This document shows positions 23,911-34,559 of a DNA stretch of 64,000 bases, piece by piece. The DNA comes from Erigeron canadensis. Its lineage: Eukaryota > Streptophyta > Magnoliopsida > Asterales > Asteraceae. Position numbers and translations under genes: made by a program. The notes below the pieces were generated by a model. That model was not told the DNA's origin. It did not search any database and saw only the letters and a program-made list of their open reading frames with translations. The stretch is taken from contig NC_057765.1 in the NCBI RefSeq assembly GCF_010389155.1, positions 40,505,559 through 40,569,558 of the forward strand. Direction: 5' to 3'. The stretch's first letter is position 1. Each line of letters begins with the position of its first letter.

Positions 23911-24184
23911 TATAGAGTCCTTAAAATGAGAACCTCTAATTTTGTAGGAACTCTAAGAACCCTTTTTTTAACTGAGTTTTTAAAGGGGCAATTTTGTACA
24001 TAGATAATTAAGCGTCTTTATATAAGTCATTAAAAACAAAAGCAGCTCCATGATTTTCTCCATCATCAGTTACATTATGCACCAAATTTCCCTCACTTTC
24101 CTCAGGCACGTTCTTCCTATATATTTATCCAATCTCATGGGCTCACAACTAAAAACACAAAAAATTATATTCTATTCTCCAAAC

Positions 24185-27100
24185 ATGATGAACGGCACTA
24201 ATGGAAAAAGTCAATTAAATGATTCAGATTGTGATGTAATCATGGTAAATGGTAGTGATGGAGAAACCCAACAACATGATGATATCAACGTTGATGTTGT
24301 GTATGAATCTATTGTTAATGGTGGAAACATGGATGTTGTACCATTTGAAGATTATCCAGGTTTTTCACTTTTCATTTTTTTCCTATAATATTTAGGTGCA
24401 TTAATTTATGGGCTTTATCTTATCATTGGATTTTTAATTTTGTTTTGATAATTTGTTTTTTTAATCAGAACTAGTTTTGTGTATATTATGGTTAGCATAT
24501 TTTTACACACTATATCACTTATTATTGTAGGAGATGTATCCAATTCTCATCTAAACTTGTAACAACCTTAAATTATGTAGATTGTTAAATCTCGTTCACA
24601 TGTAAATAAACTTGTATGATATTCTCACATATGAACAACACTGTAATCAACTTTCGAATTTTCATATATGTTATATGTATATCCTAGTTAGCATATTTAC
24701 CCACATTATATCACTTATTATTGTAGGGGGGCGTCCAATTCTCTCGGTGAAAGTGAATTAGTGAATTATCACGAGTCACCAAATGGGACTTCTTGGTGGA
24801 TACCTGATCATGTAGCCGAAGAGTTTAAACCTGTGGAAGGTTCTTTGTGGGGTTCTATTGAAGAAGCTTTTGCAATGTATGAAAGATACGCCGAGAAAGC
24901 AGATTTCTGTGTTCGCAAATCATCATCAAAGTATAGAAAAGGCCAGGATATGTCCCACAAGTATTTTTTATGCCATAAAGAAGGTAAGCCTAAGACGAAT
25001 TATGAAGCTGACACGTTGAGTTGATGATGGTTCTGGACCTTCCCGACTTCGTCGAAATTCAAATTACAAAGTAACAGACTGCAAAGCTCGAATTAAGTTG
25101 TCCAAGGTTAAAGGATCAGATTGCTTCCGTCTATATGGCTTTGAGGAAAAGCATAACCATCCTCTTATTGATGAGTACAACAAGCATTTGTCTCGTTCAA
25201 GACGTCAGTTGACATTTCAGGATCAACTTTTTATTCAAACAGTGTCTACAAACAACATTGGTGCAACCAAAGCTTATAAGCTGCGTGCAGCAATGAAAGG
25301 TGGGTATAATAAGGTCTGTGGAACAGTTGTGGATTACCAGAACTTCAAAAAGAACATAAACCTGTATATTGGTAACAGGGACGCACAAATGTTGGTTGAC
25401 AAGTTTAGAAACAGGGCTAAATGTCTACCAGAGTTCTCTTTTGATTACAAAACCGAAAACAATGAGTTAATTTGCCTTTTCTGGGCTGACGAGACAGTGA
25501 AATGCAACTACAAGGTGTTTGGTGACGTGCTTGCGTTTGATGCCACATATAGCACAAACAAGTAACAAATTTGGGCATTTTTTAATCTTATATTATATTT
25601 TGTTTAACTTGATGATGTTTATATATTATCATTATGCAGGTACAACATGGTATTTGTCCCATTCACAGGTGTCGACAATCATAATAGATGTGTCACATTT
25701 GGGGCTGGTCTATTGTTAAATGAAAATATCCCATCTTATTCGTGGTTGCTAAAGGTCTTCTTAAAGGCACACAACAAGCAACCAAGTTTAGTTTTAACAG
25801 ACGAAGACCCATCCATGAAAAAGGCAGTCAAAACTGAGATGCCAAACTCACAACATCAACTATGTATGTGGCACATTATGAAAAAGTTACCACTAAAGGT
25901 ACAATGTAGTTACCATCTATTTTATAATTATGATATCATCACATGTTCACATATAAACAAATTTGGGAGTTTTTTGTTTCCTAATATACTTTCATACATC
26001 CTTTTTTGTCTATGTTATCCATGAACTCATAACATTCACTCGCACATGCTTCTTTTTATAGGTTTGTGGAGATATACTTGATAACACAGATTTCAGAATC
26101 CGTTTGCATAAGTTAGTTTGGAATGTTTTTTTAAGACCTAAAGAATTTGAGGAAAGATGGGTATCATGGATGGAAGAATTTCATTTACAAGATAACCGTT
26201 GGTTAACCAAAATGTTTAAGATAAGGAAACAATGGATCCTGACATATCTTCTACATATGCCCATGTGCTGTGTTATGAAGACAACATCCCGGTTTGAGAG
26301 CTCAAATTCTTTCTTTCGGGTTTTTTCACACAAACTACACACTCTTGTCCAGTTTATGCTTTGTTTTGAGACTGCAATGGAGAAGCAGAGACATGCCCAA
26401 CGAGTTCTCAATGATCATACGAGCACAACATGTCCGACGTTGATTACTCCTCATGCAATTGAGACCCATGCAAGCAAAATCTATACAAGAACAATGTTTT
26501 TGAAGGTTCAGAGGGAGATTTATAGAGGATCATGGTCTTGTTCACAAACGTCAGTCACTAAGGATGGCGGGAATGAGGTTTACCTTATAAAGCATTCAGA
26601 TAAGCCCTGTCAAGACCATCTCCAGTTTACGGTTTGATTCACTTTTATGTCTCCAATGCTTATTTTAAGACCACACTTAATTAACATGCGTATGATATTC
26701 GAATTGCATTGAATATATTATATGTCCTATATTCTTTCTTTTTTGTTAGGTTGTGTGAAATGTAGAATCTGGAAGCATCAAGTGCAGTTGCAACCAGTTT
26801 GGACGACATGGATATTTATGTCGTCACATTTTTTGTGTATTCAAGAATAAAAATGTGCAAGAAATACCAAAAGAATATATAAGCAAACGTTGGAGAAGAG
26901 ATGTGCTCCCTCGTCATTTGTTACATGACAAGCACAGATATGGTAGAAGGAACGATGAGGCAGACAAGATTGCGACTGAAGCCTTTGAAAACCTGGAGTT
27001 GTGTTTCAGTAGGCTACGCAACAACCCTGAGAAGTTATCTGATTTTGTTTCCAAACTGAATAAGTTAACTGAAGATACTTTGGCAGATCTTCCTAACATT

Positions 27101-27418
27101 AGTGGGAAAGAAGACAAAGAGGTAGTCTATCAGGAGTTGCTCGGGGTAACAGAACCAGAAGAGCTTACAATTTTACCGCCGACGCCCGCTAAAAACAAGG
27201 GATCAGGAACTCACACTGGTAAAAGATTGGTTAATCCGGGCGAGAAACATGTGAAAAAACGCAAACGTCAAATGCGTGAGTGCAAATGGTGTCATGAAGT
27301 GCAAGATAAACATGACTCGCGCAATTGCCCTGACAGACTTGCAAAGTTAGTAGCCGAAAGTGCGTCCAAAAGAGCCAAGTTGGCAGCCGATAAAGCAGCC
27401 AATCAATCTGCAATATAA
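24185..27418 (+). pseudogene. FAR1/FRS-type MULE transposase, broken
   Basis: Exons read approximately as 24185-24359, 24728-25561, 25640-25898, 26062-26631 and 26750-27418. Domains in order: acidic N-terminus; FAR1 zinc domain (YFLC...DCKARIK...KHNHPL); MULE DDE core with AFDATYSTNKYN (Asp), LTDEDPSMKKAV (Asp) and TSRFESSNSFF (Glu); SWIM finger CSCNQFGRHGYLCRH; basic tail with a CCHC-like knuckle (CKWC...HDSRNC). Defects: a 1-nt deletion at the start of exon 2, a frameshift at about 25016-25025 after ACACGTTGAG, and an in-frame TGA at 26756-26758 at the start of the SWIM exon. A second, decayed copy of the exon-2 acceptor (TATTATTGTAG plus GAGATGTATCC) lies at about 24520-24545 and keeps the correct phase. 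FAR1 and FHY3 themselves derive from this class; this copy is a transposon gene. Confidence 0.85.
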
Positions 27419-28079
27419 GCAAGAAAAGAAGCATTACAGGAGCAACCTCCACAAAGAGCAGATTGATTATTGATCGCGCATGATAATAAATTTTTGGACA
27501 CGTTATTCATAAATGCATTCCTTTATATGTTTCTTTTCTAGTCATCATTTGAAACAATATCGTGGTTTGATATCATTTCCTTGGTAAATCTTTATAGTAT
27601 ATTTGTCTGTTTTTAGTCTCTTTAGTCTTTTTAGTATATTGAGTTATGTGTAAAGCACTTGATTGCATAACGCATTCACAGACATATAAAAACCATTACA
27701 TTATCACAAAGACCGGCTTTTAATAATATTGGTCACGAGTGACCACTCGTATAACTGTCAGGTAAAAAAAAAAAAGAACGGGTTTGCAGAAATCAAGATG
27801 TTTCATACATGATCAGATATGAAAACCAGCTAGTATTGGAACAACTAAAATTAGAATCCACTAATTGGTGCGTATGATTCCAATTTTAGACCAGCACACA
27901 TATGAACAAACACTCAACAAGTGAATACCAACATATATAAAACACAATGCCATTCACACTGAAAAGTTAAATCATAGCAAAGTCTTAAGAGTCAAACTGA
28001 AAATGTGCCATTATTTCACACAATAATAAGCCATAATATTGGCGTAAACAAAGGCAAAAAGTTGAATATCACATGTTAT
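27419..28079. other. Spacer between the two genes of the MULE
   Basis: Convergent 3' flanks of the transposase and the Ulp1-like gene, AT-rich. No gene or clear repeat is visible. Confidence 0.5.
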
Positions 28080-31000
28080 TCATTTATTCTTCTTGCTGGG
28101 TAGTTTTGGGTTGTTTTTTTCATGTTCTTTGACTTCCATCCGCACTGCATTATTGTGCACGTTATGCTCTGACAACATCATTTTGACTGCATACTTTTTC
28201 CTTAGCTTTCCCAACTGTACCTTCTGGATCTTAGATTCCGTTGCTAGTCCACAGTTCCATTTTCCTGCCACCTCCCCCATATATGTCTCCATATGCCTCA
28301 TCACGAATACGACGGAGTCCACATCATTTTTTGTTGTCTGCCACTTGAGCACCAACCTTTCTGGAGTAGTATTTATTATCCGATCCAATCGACATATCCA
28401 CTTAACCATATCATAATCTGATAATGTCATATGCACTGTGTTTGCATCCAATATTCCACCGAGATTTGAGGTGAAAAACCTCAAACGCACGTCATCGCCC
28501 ATTTTTTTTTTCTAAATGTTACTCGTCTGCGTCATCATATATACAGAATTGGGTTCAACTTATAGGCGAATTTATATAATATTGTCAGAATAAACATAAT
28601 TACTTACCATCATTTTGGTGTGGCAAAAAAGCCTGTGTGGCGAGTCTTTGCTCCTTTTTACCTCTTCAGCATTCAATAGTGCAGCCCAACAATCGACAAC
28701 TTGGTCAAGTACACAAAAATCTTGTATTAAACTCACAATTGCAAACCTTGATGCTACATGCCCTTTTGTGGTTGCGAACACGATGTCACTGTCAACCATT
28801 GATCATGTAACACATTATAGTTGGTTAAACTTGTTTTTTTTTCAAGTACTATTAAGGTTTATCAAAGACTAAAACAAAGATACGTCCTGTTCACATATGT
28901 TCATCATTCTTGTAAACAATATATCCTAAAAAACACATATTTAAAACTTACTTTTGCAGCCCGTGCCCAGATTCCAAGTGTCGTATGACTTTTGCCTCTT
29001 CAGCTTTCAATCGTTGATCAACCTCAACTGCCCGTTGAGTAAAAGGAGATTTTGAGGACCCAGAAATTTTAGGGACGCGCTTTTCATATTCCAAATTCGC
29101 AACAAATGTGTCCCCAACATTTGCTTTCCAAGCACTAACAGGTTTCGCATCCGTTATTACACTCAGTTCGATATTTTGTTCATCCACTAACATTTCAGAT
29201 GCCACTGGCTTTCTTTGTGCATCTGCGTATCAAAGTCTTGGGTCAATCCAAGGCTAAAACTAGGTATATCTTGTATGAGACCATCATTCATTTTCCCGAA
29301 ACCTTGCCCAATCAGAATATCTTTCCCTTTTCGGTTAAAGCCTTCATCACCAAGTACATTGACATTTGATTTTGGACGAACACTACCTTCATTTATCATA
29401 ATACCAGTACCCGTTGGATTAAGCCCCAATCTGCTAAGAGTTCGGTCACATTCCTCAATCACCTTTGGGTCCTCCCAGAACTGAGTCCATGTTTCATCTT
29501 CCATCAGTTCACTCGTGCCATCTTCATAAATGGCATTCCTTGAATCAGCATGCTGCCCAGGTGTGTGCATTGTCAATGTCAAAGATTTATGTTTCTCAGT
29601 TTTATTATCCCAATCTTTATCACGTTGGGATATTGGAGTTTTAAACAGTTGTTCATCCATGATTTTTGTGTGTTGATTCACTACACACAACTTTTTCTCC
29701 CACTCTTTTAAATCCATATTATCAGGAAACATTTCTGTGGCCTCCTTTATATTCGCTTCCAAATGATCTTTGATGCACCTTAACATATTATACATGTTAC
29801 TTATTTTGAATATATATCCCTGTATAGTCAATATTATAATCCAATGTCAGCGTTAAATCTTTCAAATTTAAATGTGTTAAAAGATTATAGGTAGTAGTGT
29901 TCACACATGCACATCAAATTATGTTCACTTAAACAAGCTAATTACCTTTACGCCTTCAGGTTTGAAAGTAAATAGTCTACTGGTTTCTATATCTTCATCC
30001 ACATTGAGTCCAATGTTATCCGGATCATCTGCCATAGCTACATATGGTTCAAGCATCTCTACTTTCCCGAACCCTCCTGCTTCTACTTCAGACTCCTCTC
30101 TATATTTCAGAGTCTCGATGTTCCATCCTAGGATGGCCGGCCTTCTTCGCTTAACATGGAATGAACCTGCCTTGGTGGCGTCTACGTAAATCAACTACAA
30201 GCGACATGAATATAAAGGTAATTAAGACATTGTAAATAACAATAGTCATAAACTTTTATTTGCATTTTTAACTTACCGTTAGCAATGTACACGACCCAGC
30301 ATAGTATTGCCCACTAACCCCCTGTGACCAGTGGCATTTACAATCTTTCATTGCAGCCCACACATAGTAACACCAATCTATTTTCTCAATAGCAAAATCA
30401 CCACGGACATAGTCTAGAATGCTTAGATCACACTTGCCCCTTTTTTTGCATCCTGCCATTGTGTTCACAAACAGTATTAAAAAATTTATCTTAAAATTCC
30501 AATCTGCTTCTTGCGAACGGACAAGCTTATCTGCCATTTCTGGAGGGCTAATCTCTAGGTTTTCATACTGTTTCTTCCATTCTAATACCCGGTTGTCGTC
30601 TCCTTCTTCTCCATCTACAATTCCAAGTTGACTTCCTCTTATTGGCACTCCTAACATATCATGTATTAACTCTGGGGTCACCTTTATTGTGTCTACACCA
30701 ATATTCAACTCATTCTTTTTGTCATCATAAGTGTTCACCAAATAATACACTATCCTCGATGTCAAACCTTGTATCTTGAAATCAAGCAAACTTCCAAACC
30801 CCATTTGTATTAGACACTTCCTCTGACTACTGCTTAGTTTATCAATTGCAGTATACAATGGTTATGGAGATGTCCGGATTCGAATATCAGGTAATGTTAT
30901 TCTTTCTTGCATGTTTTTCTTTTCAGCCTTGTCTTTCACCCTTTTACGACCCGTTTTGTCAGCAACCTTAACACGCTTGACAAGCTTTCTCTTCCTTACG

Positions 31001-31850
31001 TTACTTTGGCCCCCTCGTACGCCTGCACACATGATACTTGTATCATTACATGTTAAATTTTCAGTTCTGCTCGTTCACTTATGAACGACTATACAAACGC
31101 AAAAAAACCCTGAGATATTATGCCAATGACATATGTACAACGTAATCACATATTCTAATGTTGCTCATATGCGAACAAAATGTTCACATATGATCAAAGC
31201 ATTACATGATCAGATGAACACAGGGTTTTAGTAATACCTTAAAGGTACTCACATATGAACAAAATACGCCCAAACATACAACTTGATCACCTATGCACAA
31301 GCTAATCCCACATTCACAACTTTCAAACAATATACTCGCATATGAACAATGTAAACAAAGTTCTCACGTCTGAATAATATATTCACATACAAACAAAGCT
31401 CTCATACTAAAACAAATTTCCCACGGTGTTCATATGTGCCTGTTATTACTAGAACTGTGCGTTCACCTATGATACTGAAAAATATACGTCTAAACGCCGG
31501 AAACACAAAACAAATGGATCAATAAGTCTATACCTGGAACCAAATATTCACTTTCATCCTCAGAATCAGCTACTACAAAATCCACATTCTCATCTACATA
31601 TATAACAACATGAAAGTTCATATTTATATGTGAATCACATGTAAACAAAGTAACTAATTTCGATGTCTCACTTGTGAACACCGTAGTCATCTATGAACAA
31701 CTAACGTACATTCCCTGTTATAACACAAAAAAATAATAATCTGTTACCTGGTTTTACCACCTTGACTGGAACCAAATCTTTGCAAGCTTCCGGATTTAAA
31801 GCAATCATTGTTCCCGCGTCATTGTTGGAGCGGCTGGAAGATCTCGCCAT
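28080..31850 (-). pseudogene. MULE-borne Ulp1/SENP (C48 peptidase)-like gene, catalytically degenerate
   Basis: Minus-strand exons read as 31850-31748, 31593-31534, 31022-30277, 30194-29946, 29819-29206, 29205-28952, 28800-28609 and 28502-28080. The order matches plant MULE-associated Ulp1-like proteins as I remember them: Lys/Arg-rich N-terminus; a helical region (LYTAIDKLS...MGFGSLL); WCYYVWAAMKDCKCHWSQGV with YYAGSCTLLTLIYVD; a charged middle; the VVDCWAALLNAEEVKR block; and a C-terminal piece ending in QTTKNDVDS followed by VVFVMRHMETYMG. Breaks: an in-frame TAA at 30862-30864 just before LYTAIDKLS and a frameshift at about 29205. The catalytic Cys of the usual DCG motif reads Ser-Val (DVDSVVFV), and the stretch normally carrying the catalytic His and Asp is missing after SDYDMV. 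The gene cannot encode an active protease. Confidence 0.75.
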
Positions 31851-32384
31851 TTTATTGTGATTGTTTTTTCTTAAACCTAATGTTATGATAAAACCCAATC
31901 CTCTGTTCAGATATGTCTTTTAAACAACTGATACAATGAAAACATTATTGATAAATTCATACCTGAATGCATGTTCATAAGTGCACTCCCAATCATGGAA
32001 TTTGACTTGTGTTCTCGAATGCTAAAATATTGTTGGGTGAAATGTATTTTATGTTTATTATTGGGTTTTGAAGGCTCATTAGTTTGGGTGTTCACGAGTT
32101 TTAGGGCGGCATGATTTATTTTGAAAACAATAAAAGCTAATTTTAGGGGATCACATAATTATTTAGCAGATATTAATTGATATTGTATCTTTATTATTAT
32201 AAAAAATTATTTGGGAATTGTCATTCATGCCCTCACCCGTTTCAAACCATTTAATCTGATTAAAACTTTCTGATTAATTACAGGTTTGCCATTGATGATT
32301 TTAAACCTTTGATTAATTAAATCTAGTGGCCCAAAATGGTTCTTAAAGTTCCTACAAAATTAAAGGTTCTTAAATTAAGGCCCT

Positions 32385-32625
32385 ATATATATATATATAT
32401 AGGTATTAGATAAAATAAAACAACTATTAAAGTAAAACAAATAAATTAACCATAATTTTTCCGCATTGTTCACAATTATTTCCTTTGAACACTTTCGAAT
32501 GGACACCTTTCATGTCAACATTCATAATAATACTTTGTCCAAACCACGTACCATGGATCTCCCACAAATCATTGCAATTGTGAGTAGACTTATGTTCAGG
32601 TACAATATATATATATATATATATA
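32385..32625. repeat. (TA)n tracts and a solo MITE-like terminus
   Basis: TA microsatellites lie at about 32385-32400 and 32607-32625. Between them, from 32401, is GATAAAATAAAACAACTATT and AAAGTAAAACAAATAA, which matches the inverted ends of the MITE at 33347-33545. No partner end is visible here, so it is a fragment of that family. Confidence 0.55.
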
Positions 32626-32867
32626 CTAGCATGATACCCGCGCAAATGCAGCGGCGGTGGCCACAATGCGATGGTATCGGGCGGCGGCGGTGACTGACGG
32701 TGATGACGACGAGTAGTGTGGGCTATTATGTAAATCTAATTAATGTAATGGTTAGTATAGTTATTTTAAAGGTTGATAGACTAATGATGTTTTTGTTTTA
32801 TGGAGGACAATTCTGACATTTTCCCCCCTGTAACTTTCAACAGGGGGTCTATTCTTTTTAATAAGGA
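32626..32867 (-). mobile_element. Short non-autonomous Helitron-like element
   Basis: On the minus strand it begins TCCTTATTAAAAAGAATAG at 32867 and ends GCGCGGGTATCATGCTAG at 32626, followed by T. The GC-rich hairpin (CCGC...GCGG) lies just before the CTAG. The GCGGCGGTGG-type subterminal region recurs at 39030, 48605 and 63825, so this is a repeated family. The base before the 5' TC is C rather than the expected A. Confidence 0.6.
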
Positions 32868-33151
32868 GTATATATATATATAGTGAAAAGTTCTTTTGAG
32901 AACTCTTTTTTTTGCGAGAACTTTTGAAAACTTTTTAAATCAAGGCTAACCGATGATTATTTTTTACATGAAAATTGTTTTTTGATTATTTTCTGAATAA
33001 CTTATGTGTAATTTTGAAGTTTATAATTGTGTGGAGCATGTATTATCATCCGTTATACAATTATGTGGAGATTTGGATTCTTGATCACATGTGCACGAAT
33101 ATTGCTATGATTACATGTGATTGACTTGCATATATGTGATGGGAATATAAG

Positions 33152-33308
33152 GTTGTTAGGTACCTAAGTTTAGGTATGGAACACTCACAAATTGTTTTTT
33201 TAATTCATAAAAATCATGGGGGCCCAAACATTTATTCATTAATCAAGAAATATTAAAAAATTTGTATGTGAGGGGTTCCACATCTAAGCTTAGGTGCCGG
33301 ACAGTCTT
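33152..33308. mobile_element. MITE, family A copy 3
   Basis: Inverted ends TACCTAAGTTTAGGTATGGA and, on the other side, TCCACATCTAAGCTTAGGTG. The internal CTCACAAA/TATGTGAGG blocks and size (about 157 bp) match the two copies in the SWIM-gene intron. Confidence 0.7.
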
Positions 33309-33346
33309 AGATTTACTTTTCCCGTATATATATATATATATATATA

Positions 33347-33545
33347 TATGTTTTAGGTAAAATAAAACAAGTATTAAAGTAAAATAAATTAAATAATAAA
33401 ATTTATTCACTGATAATCATCGTGCATCATGAAAATAATCGTGTATCAATTGCATCGTAAATTTAATTTCATGCATCAATTTAACCATAATCCAATGGTT
33501 AAGATCTTGTGTTATTTGTTTTACTTTAATATTTGTTTTACAATA
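33347..33545. mobile_element. MITE with about 35-bp TIRs
   Basis: The left end GGTAAAATAAAACAAGTATT and following AAAGTAAAATAAA mirror the right end TTTGTTTTACTTTAATATTT and GTTTTAC. The roughly 200-bp element is flanked on the left by a long (TA)n. It carries no coding sequence. Confidence 0.7.
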
Positions 33546-34559
33546 TATAACAAATTCCTATATATATCATTTATTTCATTAGAAATATCAATGAGTCGGG
33601 TTTGAAGCGGATAATAGTAAACCCAAAGCCAATAACAAAACTATTACCCGATCCGACCTGATCCCCATTAGCTAACTTATTGGAAACTCCATTAGGAATA
33701 AAATATTGCCCAAACCCGACTATACCTAATCCACAATAATAAAACTGAAACTTAACCCGATATAAAGTAGTTTTTTCCAACATTATACTATTATACTACC
33801 AAAGCCTATAATTAATGTAGTTATAGATGATTTCAACGTTACCCAATAAGCTTTCTCCAACCCAACCGGACTTTTTCGAATATCATCATGATCGAATTTC
33901 GGTATTTATTTTTAGTTCCTATTTTTCATACTTAAGCTTTTTGTGGGATTGAGATCGGATACTCTTGTATGAATATCCATATGAAATTCACATAATTTTA
34001 TGAGTCAAGTCCTCGATCAAGATGCAACGACTTGTATTAATTATCCGTAGTAACAAGAAACTGCAATTTTTAATTAAGTCGGATCTAGAAAATCTTGAAA
34101 TAACTTAACATTCAATATTAAAGTTACAATATCATTTGTTCATGTTACAAGCTAGCTTCTAAGCTCGATCGCTTAAAATAAAAATAACATGTTATGTTAC
34201 TTCAGATATAATCTACACGTTGTTCTTTATTAAAACTCTTGTTTGTATAACTAGTTAATTAATATCACATATTCACATTCATGCACCCTTGTTAAAGTTT
34301 GTATATAAATATTATTAGTACTACATATATATTGGAGGGAGTTGAGCATGATTGTATTCAAACATGGAAGATAAAATAAAATAATGATTGGATAAATTTG
34401 ACTATTGGCTGCATATAGGGCATCAACAATGAACAAGCAGTCGTATACATAATTTAAATATATTACTGACCTTTATCATATATATATTAAACATGCAAAA
34501 GAATATTCAAAGACACTGAAAGTATTCAAAATCTTAAACTATCACCAACTTAACTAATC
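33546..34559. other. Intergenic and promoter region of BASS copy 2
   Basis: AT-rich with no supported gene. A stretch at 33595-33730 contains repeated CCCGA/TCGGG words like those of hAT-type foldback elements, but I could not find its ends. Confidence 0.4.

Larger units (their letters stand above)
23911..32384 (+). mobile_element. 8.5-kb Mutator-like element with FAR1-type transposase and Ulp1-like gene
   Basis: The left terminus (GAGTCCTTAAAATGAGAACC, continuing through TTTTGTAGGAACTCTAAGAAC) matches in inverted orientation the right terminus at about 32330-32384 (TTCTTAAAGTTCCTACAAAA ... TTAAGGCCC). The TIRs are over 50 bp with few mismatches. Both ends abut (TA)n tracts, so a target duplication cannot be read. 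Inside are a plus-strand FAR1/FRS-type MULE transposase (24185-27418) and a minus-strand gene with an Ulp1/SENP-like region (28080-31850). Plant MULEs carrying Ulp1-like genes are known (Kaonashi-type MULEs). Both genes here are broken, so the element is probably immobile on its own. Confidence 0.82.

Noticed and set aside
25197..25388. Antisense ORFs within transposase and transporter exons (also 16510-16866, 36180-36392, 57541-57859)
   Set aside because: They mirror well-supported coding exons on the other strand and show no independent motifs.
32427..32693. ORFs on both strands around 32.5 kb
   Set aside because: They run through a TA microsatellite and Helitron terminus; the poly Ile-Tyr translation is low complexity.
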